From Planctomycetota bacterium (GTDB lineage: Bacteria; Planctomycetota; UBA1135; GCA-002686595), in assembly GCA_016779225.1 (NCBI GenBank), contig JADHNZ010000014.1:1-62882 (forward strand): DNA of 62,882 nt, read 5' to 3'. A program made the translations under genes and the position numbers. Below the pieces are notes generated by a model. The model did not search any database, was not told the origin of the DNA, and worked only from the letters and a program-made list of their open reading frames with translations. Below are positions 52,241 through 59,832 of this stretch, piece after piece (the first letter of the stretch is position 1; each line of letters starts with the position of its first letter).

Positions 52241-53370
52241 CAGCGTCCTCCGGGGCGCAGACTCGAGACGATCTCCTCGAGGGCCGGACGAATCGAGGCC
52301 ACCGCGCCGGGGCGGTCGACGGCCTTCACGAACACATTGCTCGCGCCCTGCGGAACGATCACGCCGAGCAGCGTGGCCTCCGCCATGTCAGCCGCGCCCA
52401 TGCCGGAGAAGGGGCCGGTGCCCTCCACGAGGACCGCCTCGCCGAGCCCCGACTGCAGCCGCGGCAGGCCGTCGAAGGCCGCCGCATCCAGCGCGTCCTG
52501 GCCCACCTGCCCCAGCCAGCGGTTGGCATTGGCGCGTGGGGAGCCCCCTGCCTCGCTGATGCTGATCTCCACGCCCTCGGGGCCGACCAGGGTGGCGAGG
52601 CGCATCGGCCGGGGGCCAAGCTCACGCCAGCCCGAGGGCAGGCTCCAGGCCACGCTGCGCTCTGCGGCGGGGGCGCTGGCCGGCGCCGCCGGGGACTCCT
52701 CCGCCCGCAGGTCCTCGCCCAGACGCAGGCTCGCGCACCAGGAGCGGAACGCCCCCTGCTCCGGCTCGACCACCGCGCGGGGTCCCACCATCTTCGCGAA
52801 GACCGTGAACTGACTCGAGGGCAGGATCGCAGCCACCATGCGCGCGTCCGCCAGGTCGGCCTGGCCCATCCCGCGGTAGTGGCCGTCGATCACGACGAGC
52901 ACAGCCTGCCCACCGAGCAGCGGCACCTCGCTGCGCTCGACCACCGGCGCCGGCTGGCCGTCGTCGCCCATCTGCGCCTGCCAGCGCTCGATGTTGGCCT
53001 CGAGGCCCCCGCCGCTGCCGCCCAGGATCGTGAGGTAGGCCTCGGTAGCAGGATCACCCGCAACCTCGAGGTCCACGACCCGCATGCCCGACGCCGCGCG
53101 GGCGCTCCAGCCGCGGGGGAGGTCGTACTCAAAGGGCGGCAGCCCGCCGCTTCCCGAGGAGGGCGCACTCTCCTGGGGCGCCGCGCTGGCACCACCCCCC
53201 ATGGGACCGAACCGCTGGCGGCTGGTGGCCCCGATCAGCACGGGCTCGGAGGCCGTGCGCGCGGTCCGGCGCGTAGAGATGGTCTTCACCGGGGCCTCGC
53301 CGCAGCCCGCGGCAAGGGGGAGGGTGAGCAGCGCGAGTGCGGAGACTCGTCGGATAGGGGCTCGTCGCAT
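52240..53370 (-). CDS. Lipoprotein with internal tandem duplication
   Basis: 376 residues from ATG 53370. Signal with lipobox (TLPLAAGC). Two related domains follow, about 80-225 and 243-372. Each starts with a LP-x-GW motif (LPRGWSARA and LPSGWRELG) and has the pattern A-x-R-W...Q-x-G, GxAVLV, FSGMGxADMAEA/YRGMGQADLADA, and FVKAV/FAKMV. The pair points to an internal duplication. It is encoded immediately before resB and ccsA, so it may assist heme or apocytochrome handling. No known family is assigned. Confidence 0.7.
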   Translation of the reverse strand: MRRAPIRRVSALALLTLPLAAGCGEAPVKTISTRRTARTASEPVLIGATSRQRFGPMGGGASAAPQESAPSSGSGGLPPFEYDLPRGWSARAASGMRVVDLEVAGDPATEAYLTILGGSGGGLEANIERWQAQMGDDGQPAPVVERSEVPLLGGQAVLVVIDGHYRGMGQADLADARMVAAILPSSQFTVFAKMVGPRAVVEPEQGAFRSWCASLRLGEDLRAEESPAAPASAPAAERSVAWSLPSGWRELGPRPMRLATLVGPEGVEISISEAGGSPRANANRWLGQVGQDALDAAAFDGLPRLQSGLGEAVLVEGTGPFSGMGAADMAEATLLGVIVPQGASNVFVKAVDRPGAVASIRPALEEIVSSLRPGGR

Positions 53371-53378
53371 GCGGTCGA

Positions 53379-54359
53379 TCAGGAGCGGCGCTCCAGGGTG
53401 AACTCGAGCACCCGCTCGAGGGCCTCGCGGGAGGCCGTGTCCGGGAGCTGCTCCAGGCGAGCGCGAGCGCTCGCCACAAGCGTATCGGCTCGCGCGCGCG
53501 CCAGAGCGCACCCGGTCACCAGGTCACAGGCTGCGAACAGGGCCGCGCGGCGGTCCGGGACCCCGGGGGCTCGGTAGGCGGCCTCGATGGCAGCGCGGGT
53601 CTCCATGTCCGCAGCCTGCCAGGCCAGGAGCACGGGGAGCGTGACCTTTCCGTCATCCACATCCGTGCCCACGCTCTTGCCCACGACGCTCTCCTCGCCC
53701 TCGAGGTCGAGCAGGTCGTCCGCGATCTGGAACGCAAGCCCGAGCTCCTCACCCAGGGCACGCATCTCCGCGCCAAGGGCCCCGGCATCGGGCCGCGCAA
53801 AGCGCACGCCGAGCTCCGCCGCGGCCCCGTAGAGCACGCCGGTCTTGGCGCCTGCGATCTCCTCGTATTGCAGCTGGCTGGCCTCGAAGGCATAGCGCCC
53901 CTGGGCCTGGCGAATCTCCCCCACGCAGATGCGCGCGGTGACGCTCGCAAGCACCTGGCTGGCGAGGGGCGAGGCCAGCTGGGTCGACAGGCCGAACGCG
54001 CGGGCATAGAGCCAGTCGCCGAGGAGGACGGCGGTCTGGTTGTCCCACTCCAGGTTGACGCTGGGCAGCTGGCGCCGGACCTCGGCCCCATCCAGCACAT
54101 CGTCGTGCACGAGGGTCGCGAGGTGGATCATCTCGATGATCGCGGCGACCTCGGGCAGCTCGGGGTGGTCGTTGCCGCTGGCCTGGCCCATGAGCAGCAG
54201 GAGCGTCGCCCGCAGCTGCTTGCCGCGGAAGCGCGAGAGGTGCTCGAGCATCGCAGCCACCGCGGGGTCATCGCTCTCCAGCTCGCGAGCCAGCACGCTG
54301 CGCATGGCCTCGAGCTGGGGCTCGAGCGGGGCGAGCAGATCCGACAGGGCCGCGGTCAT
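53379..54359 (-). CDS. Polyprenyl synthetase (isoprenoid chain elongation)
   Basis: 326 residues from ATG 54359. Both Asp-rich motifs are intact: first DDVLD (86-90, in LVHDDVLDG) and second DDLLD (214-218), followed by GTDVDDGKVTLP. It condenses IPP onto allylic diphosphates through Mg2+. The residues before the first DDxxD look like long-chain (octaprenyl/heptaprenyl) enzymes, so it probably makes the quinone tail. The start overlaps mobA by 4 bp and the lipoprotein follows after 8 bp. Confidence 0.92.
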   Translation of the reverse strand: MTAALSDLLAPLEPQLEAMRSVLARELESDDPAVAAMLEHLSRFRGKQLRATLLLLMGQASGNDHPELPEVAAIIEMIHLATLVHDDVLDGAEVRRQLPSVNLEWDNQTAVLLGDWLYARAFGLSTQLASPLASQVLASVTARICVGEIRQAQGRYAFEASQLQYEEIAGAKTGVLYGAAAELGVRFARPDAGALGAEMRALGEELGLAFQIADDLLDLEGEESVVGKSVGTDVDDGKVTLPVLLAWQAADMETRAAIEAAYRAPGVPDRRAALFAACDLVTGCALARARADTLVASARARLEQLPDTASREALERVLEFTLERRS

Positions 54360-55045
54360 GCCACGCCCTCCCGCCGCTCCGGCGGGTGAGTCCCCGGCCG
54401 CGCGAGCGGCGCGGCGTCCGACGGCGTGTTCCAGTTGCGGGCCAGGGTCGGAGCGACCGGGACCGCCGCGCACGAGAGCCCCTCGAACGCATCCAGGAGC
54501 CGGCGCACCCCGCGCGCGAACGCGGCGCGGAGAGCGGGCTCGCAGCGCCGATGGACCACCCAGACAAGCGGAGGCCGTCCACTGCCGTCATCGAGACCGG
54601 CCAGGTCTAGGTCCTGCTGAGTCGCCAGGTCCACGAGCTCCGCCAGCGGACAGCGCGCCAGGTCGGGCAGGTCCACGGCGGCCACCAGCACGCGCTCGCC
54701 ACGGGTTGCCACGAGGCTCGCGAGGATGCCGGCCAGGGGCCCCTGGTCGGCCTCACTCTCGAGAGCGAGCGGCCACCCCAGCTCCTGATAGCGAGGCGCG
54801 GTCCCGCAGGCCAGGACGACCTCGCTCGAGAGGGCCGCGAGGGTCCTCGCACCGCGCGCCACGAGGGACTCTCCCTCGTGCTCGAGCAGGGCCTTGTCCC
54901 GCCCCATCCGTCGGCTCGCGCCCCCGCAGAGGAGCCCAGCACTGAGGGACCCAGCGCTCAAGGACCCCGCGAGGGGGACTTCGGACGACCCCGGACCAGG
55001 CCCAGGATCGTGAGCCGCAGTGGGGCGCGGGGAGGACGCGGTCAT
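54356..55045 (-). CDS. mobA: MobA-like molybdenum cofactor guanylyltransferase
   Basis: 229 residues. The nucleotide-binding loop is LLCGGASRRMGRDKALLEHEG (the GGxSxRMGxDK pattern), and VAAVDLPDL holds the metal Asp. It transfers GMP to molybdopterin; the same fold is used by other NTP transferases. The first 35 residues contain repeats (AGSLSAGSLSAG) encoded by short 15-bp repeats near 54935-54990, an odd low-complexity extension. If the start is internal, the enzyme would begin near residue 30. No partner mob genes are visible here. Confidence 0.8.
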   Translation of the reverse strand: MTASSPRPTAAHDPGPGPGSSEVPLAGSLSAGSLSAGLLCGGASRRMGRDKALLEHEGESLVARGARTLAALSSEVVLACGTAPRYQELGWPLALESEADQGPLAGILASLVATRGERVLVAAVDLPDLARCPLAELVDLATQQDLDLAGLDDGSGRPPLVWVVHRRCEPALRAAFARGVRRLLDAFEGLSCAAVPVAPTLARNWNTPSDAAPLARPGTHPPERREGVA

Positions 55046-55100
55046 GGGATCTTCGTGGGACGCGGGGCCCCCGCGGGCAACCCCGAACCCCGCTGGTGAC

Positions 55101-55307
55101 TCACTCGCCGTCGGTGGTCTTGCCGGCGTCGATCGAGGCCTTGGCGTCCTCGCTCTCCTCCTTCAGACCCTTCTTGAACTGGGTGATGCTGCTGCCCATG
55201 GAGCGGGCCAGCTCCGGCAGCTTGCGGCCCCCGAAGAGCACGAGCACCACGAGCAGGATGATCCACCACTCGGGCAGGCCGGTCAGGGCAAAGGGAACGG
55301 TCGTCAT
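55101..55307 (-). CDS. tatA: Sec-independent translocase TatA
   Basis: 68 residues. TM helix WWIILLVVLVLFGGRKLPEL followed by the amphipathic ARSMGSSITQFKKGLKE. The FGGRKLPEL hinge is diagnostic of TatA/TatE. It forms the pore complex for folded Tat substrates such as the products at 794 and 16131. It lies 55 bp before the mobA-like gene. Confidence 0.95.
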   Translation of the reverse strand: MTTVPFALTGLPEWWIILLVVLVLFGGRKLPELARSMGSSITQFKKGLKEESEDAKASIDAGKTTDGE

Positions 55308-55337
55308 GGCAGCACGCGCGGCAAGCCGCGGCGCGCA

Positions 55338-56234
55338 TCATACCCGCCCGGACGCCGGCGCCCCAAGGCCCGGCGGGCCCGAGCGCAGCTCTTCCGCCCG
55401 CCGTGCGAGGCGCCGTGCCAGGCGCGGCGGCAGGGGCTCCAGGGAGGCCGGGCCCCGGGAGGCCACGGTGCCCTCGGACTTGCGCCCCACCCGCCCCAGG
55501 CGGCCGACCTCGAGGCCGGCTGCCATCAGGGCGACCCGGGGCGCCACGGCCGCGCAGTAGGTCGCAAGGCGCGCACCCGGGGCCATGCGCGCGGCGACGG
55601 CCGCCAGGAACGATGCGTCCCAGAGACCGGGGTCCTCGGAGGGCGCGAAGGGATCCAGGAACACTGCGTCACACTGCCACGCGGGTTCGTAGGCGGGCAG
55701 GAGGACGCGGGCGTCGCCAAGCAGGAGCCGCAGCCTCCCCTTCTCACCAAGGGGGACCCAACCGGCTCGCGCAGCCTCAGAGCCGGCCGAGCTCGAGCCC
55801 TCGCCGAGCGCGTTCTCCAGCGCCTGGACGACCGAGCCGTGCCAGGGCTGGGCCACGGGCTCCGGGGCGCGGGCCGCGAGCTCCAGGGGCACCCGCGACG
55901 CCTCGAGCGCGACGACCTCGAGGGCGAGCCCGGCTCGGGTGCAGGCCTCGAGCGCGGCGGCGAGGTTCAGCCCAAGGCCGGTGCCCACATCCAGGAGGCG
56001 CACGCGCCCCCCACGCTGGCGCGCGGCCAGATCGACACCCGCCACATAGCGCTCTCGCGCCTGGGACCAGGCGCCCGCCAGGGAGTGACAGGCTCGACCA
56101 TCGGGATCGACGAGGGTGTGGCTCCCGTCGTCCGTGAGCTCGCGGAGCCAGAGGTCTCCCTCCGGTGGGCATGCTCCCTCCCTGGCGGCCCCTGAGGGGG
56201 CGCCGCTCGGAGGCTCACCGGGACCGCTGCGCAT
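55338..56234 (-). CDS. MnmD-like tRNA wobble-uridine methyltransferase
   Basis: 298 residues. A SAM-binding Rossmann fold: LLDVGTGLGLNLAAALEAC (motif I). The MnmC-N-like motif CDAVFLDPFAPSEDPGLWDA holds the conserved D-P-F-x-P, then GARLATYCAA and GLEVGRLGRVGRKSEG. It matches the standalone form of the N-terminal half of MnmC, which methylates nm5U to mnm5U in tRNA. The N-terminus starts with Pro/Gly-rich filler. A TAGGCT -10 lies 6 nt upstream of its ATG. Confidence 0.8.
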   Translation of the reverse strand: MRSGPGEPPSGAPSGAAREGACPPEGDLWLRELTDDGSHTLVDPDGRACHSLAGAWSQARERYVAGVDLAARQRGGRVRLLDVGTGLGLNLAAALEACTRAGLALEVVALEASRVPLELAARAPEPVAQPWHGSVVQALENALGEGSSSAGSEAARAGWVPLGEKGRLRLLLGDARVLLPAYEPAWQCDAVFLDPFAPSEDPGLWDASFLAAVAARMAPGARLATYCAAVAPRVALMAAGLEVGRLGRVGRKSEGTVASRGPASLEPLPPRLARRLARRAEELRSGPPGLGAPASGRV

Positions 56235-56240
56235 GCCCCG

Positions 56241-56246
56241 AGCCTA
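56241..56246 (-). promoter_or_regulatory. Candidate -10 (GC-TAGGCT) 6 nt before the mnmD-like ATG
   Basis: On the minus strand CGC-TAGGCT ends at 56241 and CGGGGC fills the six bases to ATG 56234. The octamer GCTAGGCT is identical to the one before 16131. Confidence 0.5.
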
Positions 56247-56276
56247 GCGAGGCGCACGCCTGGCGGGGCACCGCCC

Positions 56277-57203
56277 TCACGCAGAGCGGTCGACGCGCGC
56301 GGCGCTCGGGCCGCGATCGCCGGGCGCGGGCTCCGCGCCCGCCGCGGCGAACTCCGCGCGCAGGAGACTCAGGGCGCGGCCCAGGACGCGTGCTCCGCCC
56401 GCCGCGTCCAGGGAGCCGTCGAGAGCTCCGCCCATGCGCTCAAGGAGCGCCATGAACTCCCGGGCGGCGGCGGCCGCCTCGGGGCTCGAACCCACGGCTC
56501 CCGCCAGGCGCTCTTCGGCCTGCGCGAGCCAGTGGTCGATTCGAGGGGGGGCCCCGCCCTCGGAGCGCTCCGTCGCCGGAGCTCCCTCGGCCAGGCCCTG
56601 GAGCGCAGCCGCCAGAGCGTCACGATCGAGGTGGCCGGAGCGAAGGGCCTCCAGGGCCCGCGTCTCCAGAGACTCGAGCCTCGCATGGGCCGCGCGAGAG
56701 GCGCCCGTCCCCGGGCGGAGCTCGCCGTCGAGGCGCTCGTGCAGCTGGGCGAAGAAGCCCGTGAGGCGCTGCTCGGTGCGCGCGCCCGGGTCGGACGGAG
56801 CCCCCTGCGCCTCGAGCGCGGGAGCCAGGCCAGCGGCGAGGTCCCCGAGGATCCCCTCGAGGAGGGCGCCGGTGGCGCGCGGATCGAGGGTTCCGGCCTC
56901 GAGCCCCGCCTCGAGGCGCGCAAGGCCACGCAGGGCCTCCGCTCCTCCGCTGCGCACGGCATGCGCCGCGCGCGGAGCAAGCCCCTGCGTGAGGTCCGCC
57001 AGCCGGTCCTCGAGGCGCTGCCCGAGCGCGGCGACGCGCTCCGAGACGGCCCGGCCGCTGGCGGGCCGCTCGGGGAGACCGTGGCTCGCGGCTGCGGGAC
57101 GGGAGCCGCTGGGCGTGGCGTCCCCGCGGAAGCCAGCCGGGGCGGCGGCCGGACTCGGCGCTGCGGTGGGAGCGAGGGTGCGGGTCTCGGGGCGGATCTG
57201 CAT
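56277..57203 (-). CDS. Ala-rich helical protein of unknown function
   Basis: 308 residues from ATG 57203. No signal peptide, no membrane helix. The sequence is Ala/Glu/Arg/Leu-rich with predicted amphipathic helices (LGQRLEDRLADLTQGLA, FFAQLHERLDGEL). The first 55 residues are Pro/Ala-rich and probably disordered. No family is recognised. It might be a coiled-coil structural protein. It is divergent from the SMUG1-like gene and 42 bases upstream of mnmD-like. Confidence 0.6.
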   Translation of the reverse strand: MQIRPETRTLAPTAAPSPAAAPAGFRGDATPSGSRPAAASHGLPERPASGRAVSERVAALGQRLEDRLADLTQGLAPRAAHAVRSGGAEALRGLARLEAGLEAGTLDPRATGALLEGILGDLAAGLAPALEAQGAPSDPGARTEQRLTGFFAQLHERLDGELRPGTGASRAAHARLESLETRALEALRSGHLDRDALAAALQGLAEGAPATERSEGGAPPRIDHWLAQAEERLAGAVGSSPEAAAAAREFMALLERMGGALDGSLDAAGGARVLGRALSLLRAEFAAAGAEPAPGDRGPSAARVDRSA

Positions 57204-57381
57204 GGTCAATGGAGAGATCGTCCATCCGCCCGCCCGGGCCGCGCGAACTCCGCGACCCCGACGGCGTCTGGCGCATCTCCAGCCAGCCGCGCCACTTGCG
57301 CGTCCCGCCCGGCTGCGGTGGGAAAGGGCTTCCAGGGCCGCGGGAAAACGGTTCCGGACTGGATCGCGTCCGCGCCATCGA

Positions 57382-57387
57382 AATGAT
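57382..57387 (+). promoter_or_regulatory. Candidate -10 (AATGAT) 6 nt before the SMUG1-like ATG
   Basis: AATGAT at 57382-57387 is followed by GGGGCC and ATG 57394. The same GGGGCC spacer precedes the GntR start at 19986. Confidence 0.4.
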
Positions 57388-57393
57388 GGGGCC

Positions 57394-58104
57394 ATGGACC
57401 CCATGACGCTGGTGGACGAGCTCGCCGCTGAGGTGGACGCCCTCGCGTTCGCGCCCCCCGTGGCCTGCGTCTACAACCCCCTCCGCTATGCGCGGGCGCC
57501 GCTCGAGCGCTACTTCGAGCGCATGTGGCGCCCGCGGCCGCGCGCCCTGCTGCTGGGCATGAACCCAGGGCCCTTCGGCATGGTCCAGACGGGCATCCCC
57601 TTTGGCGAGGTGGAGCTGGCGCGCACCTGGCTCGGGGTCGCGGCCCCCGTGGAGCGCCCGGCGATCGAGCACGAGAAGCGCCCGATCCTGGGGTTCGAGA
57701 GCACGCGCAGCGAGGTGAGCGGGGCGCGCGTCTGGGGCTGGGCGCGTGAGCGCTTCGCCAGCCCCGAGGAGTTCGCCGAGCGGTTCTTCGTCTGGAACTG
57801 GTGTCCCTTGGCCTTCCTCGAGGAGGGCGGCCGCAATCGAACGCCCGACAAGCTGCCCGCGGCCGAGCGCGCCGCCCTCGAGGCCGCGTGCGACCGCAGC
57901 CTCGCCCGCATGGTCGAGGCCCTGCAGCCCGAGCAGGTGGTCGGGGTCGGACGCGTGGCCGAGACCGCCGCGCGGCGGGCCCTGGGCGAGGCGGCACCGC
58001 CGATCGGGACGATCCTGCACCCCTCCCCGGCGAGCCCCATCGCCAACCGGGGCTGGGCGCCCCAGGCGGAGCGCCAGCTCGAGGCCCTGGGGCTCCTCGA
58101 CTGA
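57394..58104 (+). CDS. SMUG1-like uracil-DNA glycosylase
   Basis: 236 residues from ATG 57394. Motif A GMNPGPFGMVQTGIPFGEV (about 55-73) with the catalytic-water Asn, WNWCPLAFL in the middle, and the intercalating motif HPSPASPIANRGW starting at H209. These match the SMUG1 family of uracil-DNA glycosylases, which excise uracil and oxidised pyrimidines. Cytosolic. In a genome where cytosine deamination seems frequent (see ACGT finding) such an enzyme is relevant, though it does not repair T from 5-methylC. Confidence 0.9.
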   Translation: MDPMTLVDELAAEVDALAFAPPVACVYNPLRYARAPLERYFERMWRPRPRALLLGMNPGPFGMVQTGIPFGEVELARTWLGVAAPVERPAIEHEKRPILGFESTRSEVSGARVWGWARERFASPEEFAERFFVWNWCPLAFLEEGGRNRTPDKLPAAERAALEAACDRSLARMVEALQPEQVVGVGRVAETAARRALGEAAPPIGTILHPSPASPIANRGWAPQAERQLEALGLLD

Positions 58105-58221
58105 GCCGGTACCCCGGCTGGCTGGGCAGTGCACCCAACGGGGCCCGGAAAGGCTGGCGGGCTCCCACCGTCCGCGCCGATGAGCCGTAGGGGCCCTTCG
58201 CTGAAGGAGCCCAAGTCCCCC

Positions 58222-59832
58222 ATGGAGCCCCGCGACCCTGACCCCGGCGCCACCTGCGCCCTCCCGTCCCCCGGCCGGCCCGCGGCCCGGGGCCTGTGGG
58301 CCTGGGTTGCGATCGCCGTGGCCCTCCACCTGGCCCTGGGCGCCGCCTTCTGGTTCGTCTGCGACGACGCCTACATCTCGTGGCGCTACGCCGCGAACCT
58401 GGTCGCGGGCGAGGGGCTGACCTGGAACCCCGGGGAGGCTCCGCCCGTCGAGGGCTACAGCGAGTTCGGCTGGGTCCTCGTCGCCGCCGCGGTGCAGGCC
58501 GCCGGGCTGGCGCCGGACACCTGGCTGCCCCTCTTGTCTCTGGCCTGCGGTGCGCTGCTGGCGGGGCGCGTGGTGCGCTTCCTGGGCCGGGACCTGGTCC
58601 AGCACCCTATCGCCCTCGCGGGCGGCGCCCTGTTCGTCGGGACAGCGATCCCCCTCTCCGTGTGGAGCACCGGGGGCATGGGCACCCAGCCCGCCTTGCT
58701 GTGCCTGTGGCTGTTCTTCGAGGCCCTGCTCGGCAGCCTGCACCGCCACGAGGGCGTGAAGGCCGGGCTCGCGGGCGCGGGCCTCGTCCTCCTGCGCGCG
58801 GACGGACACCTGTGGGTGTTCCTGCTGGGCGCCCTTGCCCTTGGAATCGCCCGCCTGCGCCGCGACGCCTGCCTCGCGCGTGCCGCGGCCTGGGCCTGCG
58901 GCCTGCCCCTCGCGGCCTTCGCCGCGCACACGGCCCTGCGGCTCGGGGTGCACGGGGACTGGCTGCCCAACACGGCCCGGGCAAAGGTGGAGCTCACCGC
59001 CTTCACCCTCGAGCGCGGCGCACGCTATGTGGGGAGCTTCCTGCTCGCCTTCCCGGGCGTCGTCCTGGCCCTGGGTGCCTTTGGGATGCACGGCCGGCGC
59101 GTGCTCGAGCGCCCCACCCTCGCGGCGCTCTTGGCGACCCTGGCCGCCCTGGCCTACAGCGTCGCGGTGGGCGGGGACTTCATGTGCTTCCACCGCTTCC
59201 TGCTGCCGGTCTGGCCGTTCGGCGCCGTGCTGTTCGCCAAGGCGCTCCAGGCGCTGGCCGAGGACGGCGGTGCGCGCAGGCGGGCGGCCCTGGTCCTGGC
59301 CGCCGTGGTCATCACCACCAACGCCCTGCCCGGCGCCGGGCTTGAGGTGGTCCCCCAGCCCGTGCGCGAGACCTGCTGGTTCCGCTTCAACGCCCGGGAT
59401 GCGAGCGGCGCCATGCTGTTCCGCAGCGAGCACGAGCAGTGGCAGGACATGGCGGCCCGCGCGCGAGAGTGGCGCCGGCTCGGCGAGGCGCTGGCCGAGC
59501 ACACGGAGCCCGAGGACCGGCTCTGCGCGGGCGCGATCGGCGCGGTGGGCTGGGCCTCGGGCCTCGTGGTCTACGACCAGTTCGGCCTCACGCGGCGCGA
59601 TGTCGAGTCCTTCCCCGAGGTGCCCGGTGAGCGCTCGCCGGGCCACGACCGCTACGCGCCGCCGTCCTGGTTCCAGGCCGAGGGCGCCACGATCGCCCGC
59701 GCCGCCGTCCTCGACGCGCGGGTCGTCGCCCAGCGCGGGACCCCGCCGCCACACGTGCGGGTGATTCCCCTGGACCCCGATCGCTACGGTGCGAACCAGA
59801 CCCTCGTGCTCGAGGGCTTCCCCCGGCCATGA
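58222..59832 (+). CDS. GT-C-type membrane glycosyltransferase-like protein
   Basis: About 536 residues from ATG 58222, with AAGGAG 12 nt upstream; in-frame starts at 58180 and 58129 are alternatives. About nine membrane helices. After the first helix comes DDAYISWRYAANLVAGEGL and then PVEGYSEFGWVLV. This is the Asp-Asp and EGYS/T motif of GT-C mannosyl/arabinosyl transferases that use polyprenyl-phosphate sugars. The C-terminal ~150 residues are soluble and extracytoplasmic. Acceptor unknown. Its stop overlaps the sulfatase-like start by 4 bp. Confidence 0.75.
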   Translation: MEPRDPDPGATCALPSPGRPAARGLWAWVAIAVALHLALGAAFWFVCDDAYISWRYAANLVAGEGLTWNPGEAPPVEGYSEFGWVLVAAAVQAAGLAPDTWLPLLSLACGALLAGRVVRFLGRDLVQHPIALAGGALFVGTAIPLSVWSTGGMGTQPALLCLWLFFEALLGSLHRHEGVKAGLAGAGLVLLRADGHLWVFLLGALALGIARLRRDACLARAAAWACGLPLAAFAAHTALRLGVHGDWLPNTARAKVELTAFTLERGARYVGSFLLAFPGVVLALGAFGMHGRRVLERPTLAALLATLAALAYSVAVGGDFMCFHRFLLPVWPFGAVLFAKALQALAEDGGARRRAALVLAAVVITTNALPGAGLEVVPQPVRETCWFRFNARDASGAMLFRSEHEQWQDMAARAREWRRLGEALAEHTEPEDRLCAGAIGAVGWASGLVVYDQFGLTRRDVESFPEVPGERSPGHDRYAPPSWFQAEGATIARAAVLDARVVAQRGTPPPHVRVIPLDPDRYGANQTLVLEGFPRP

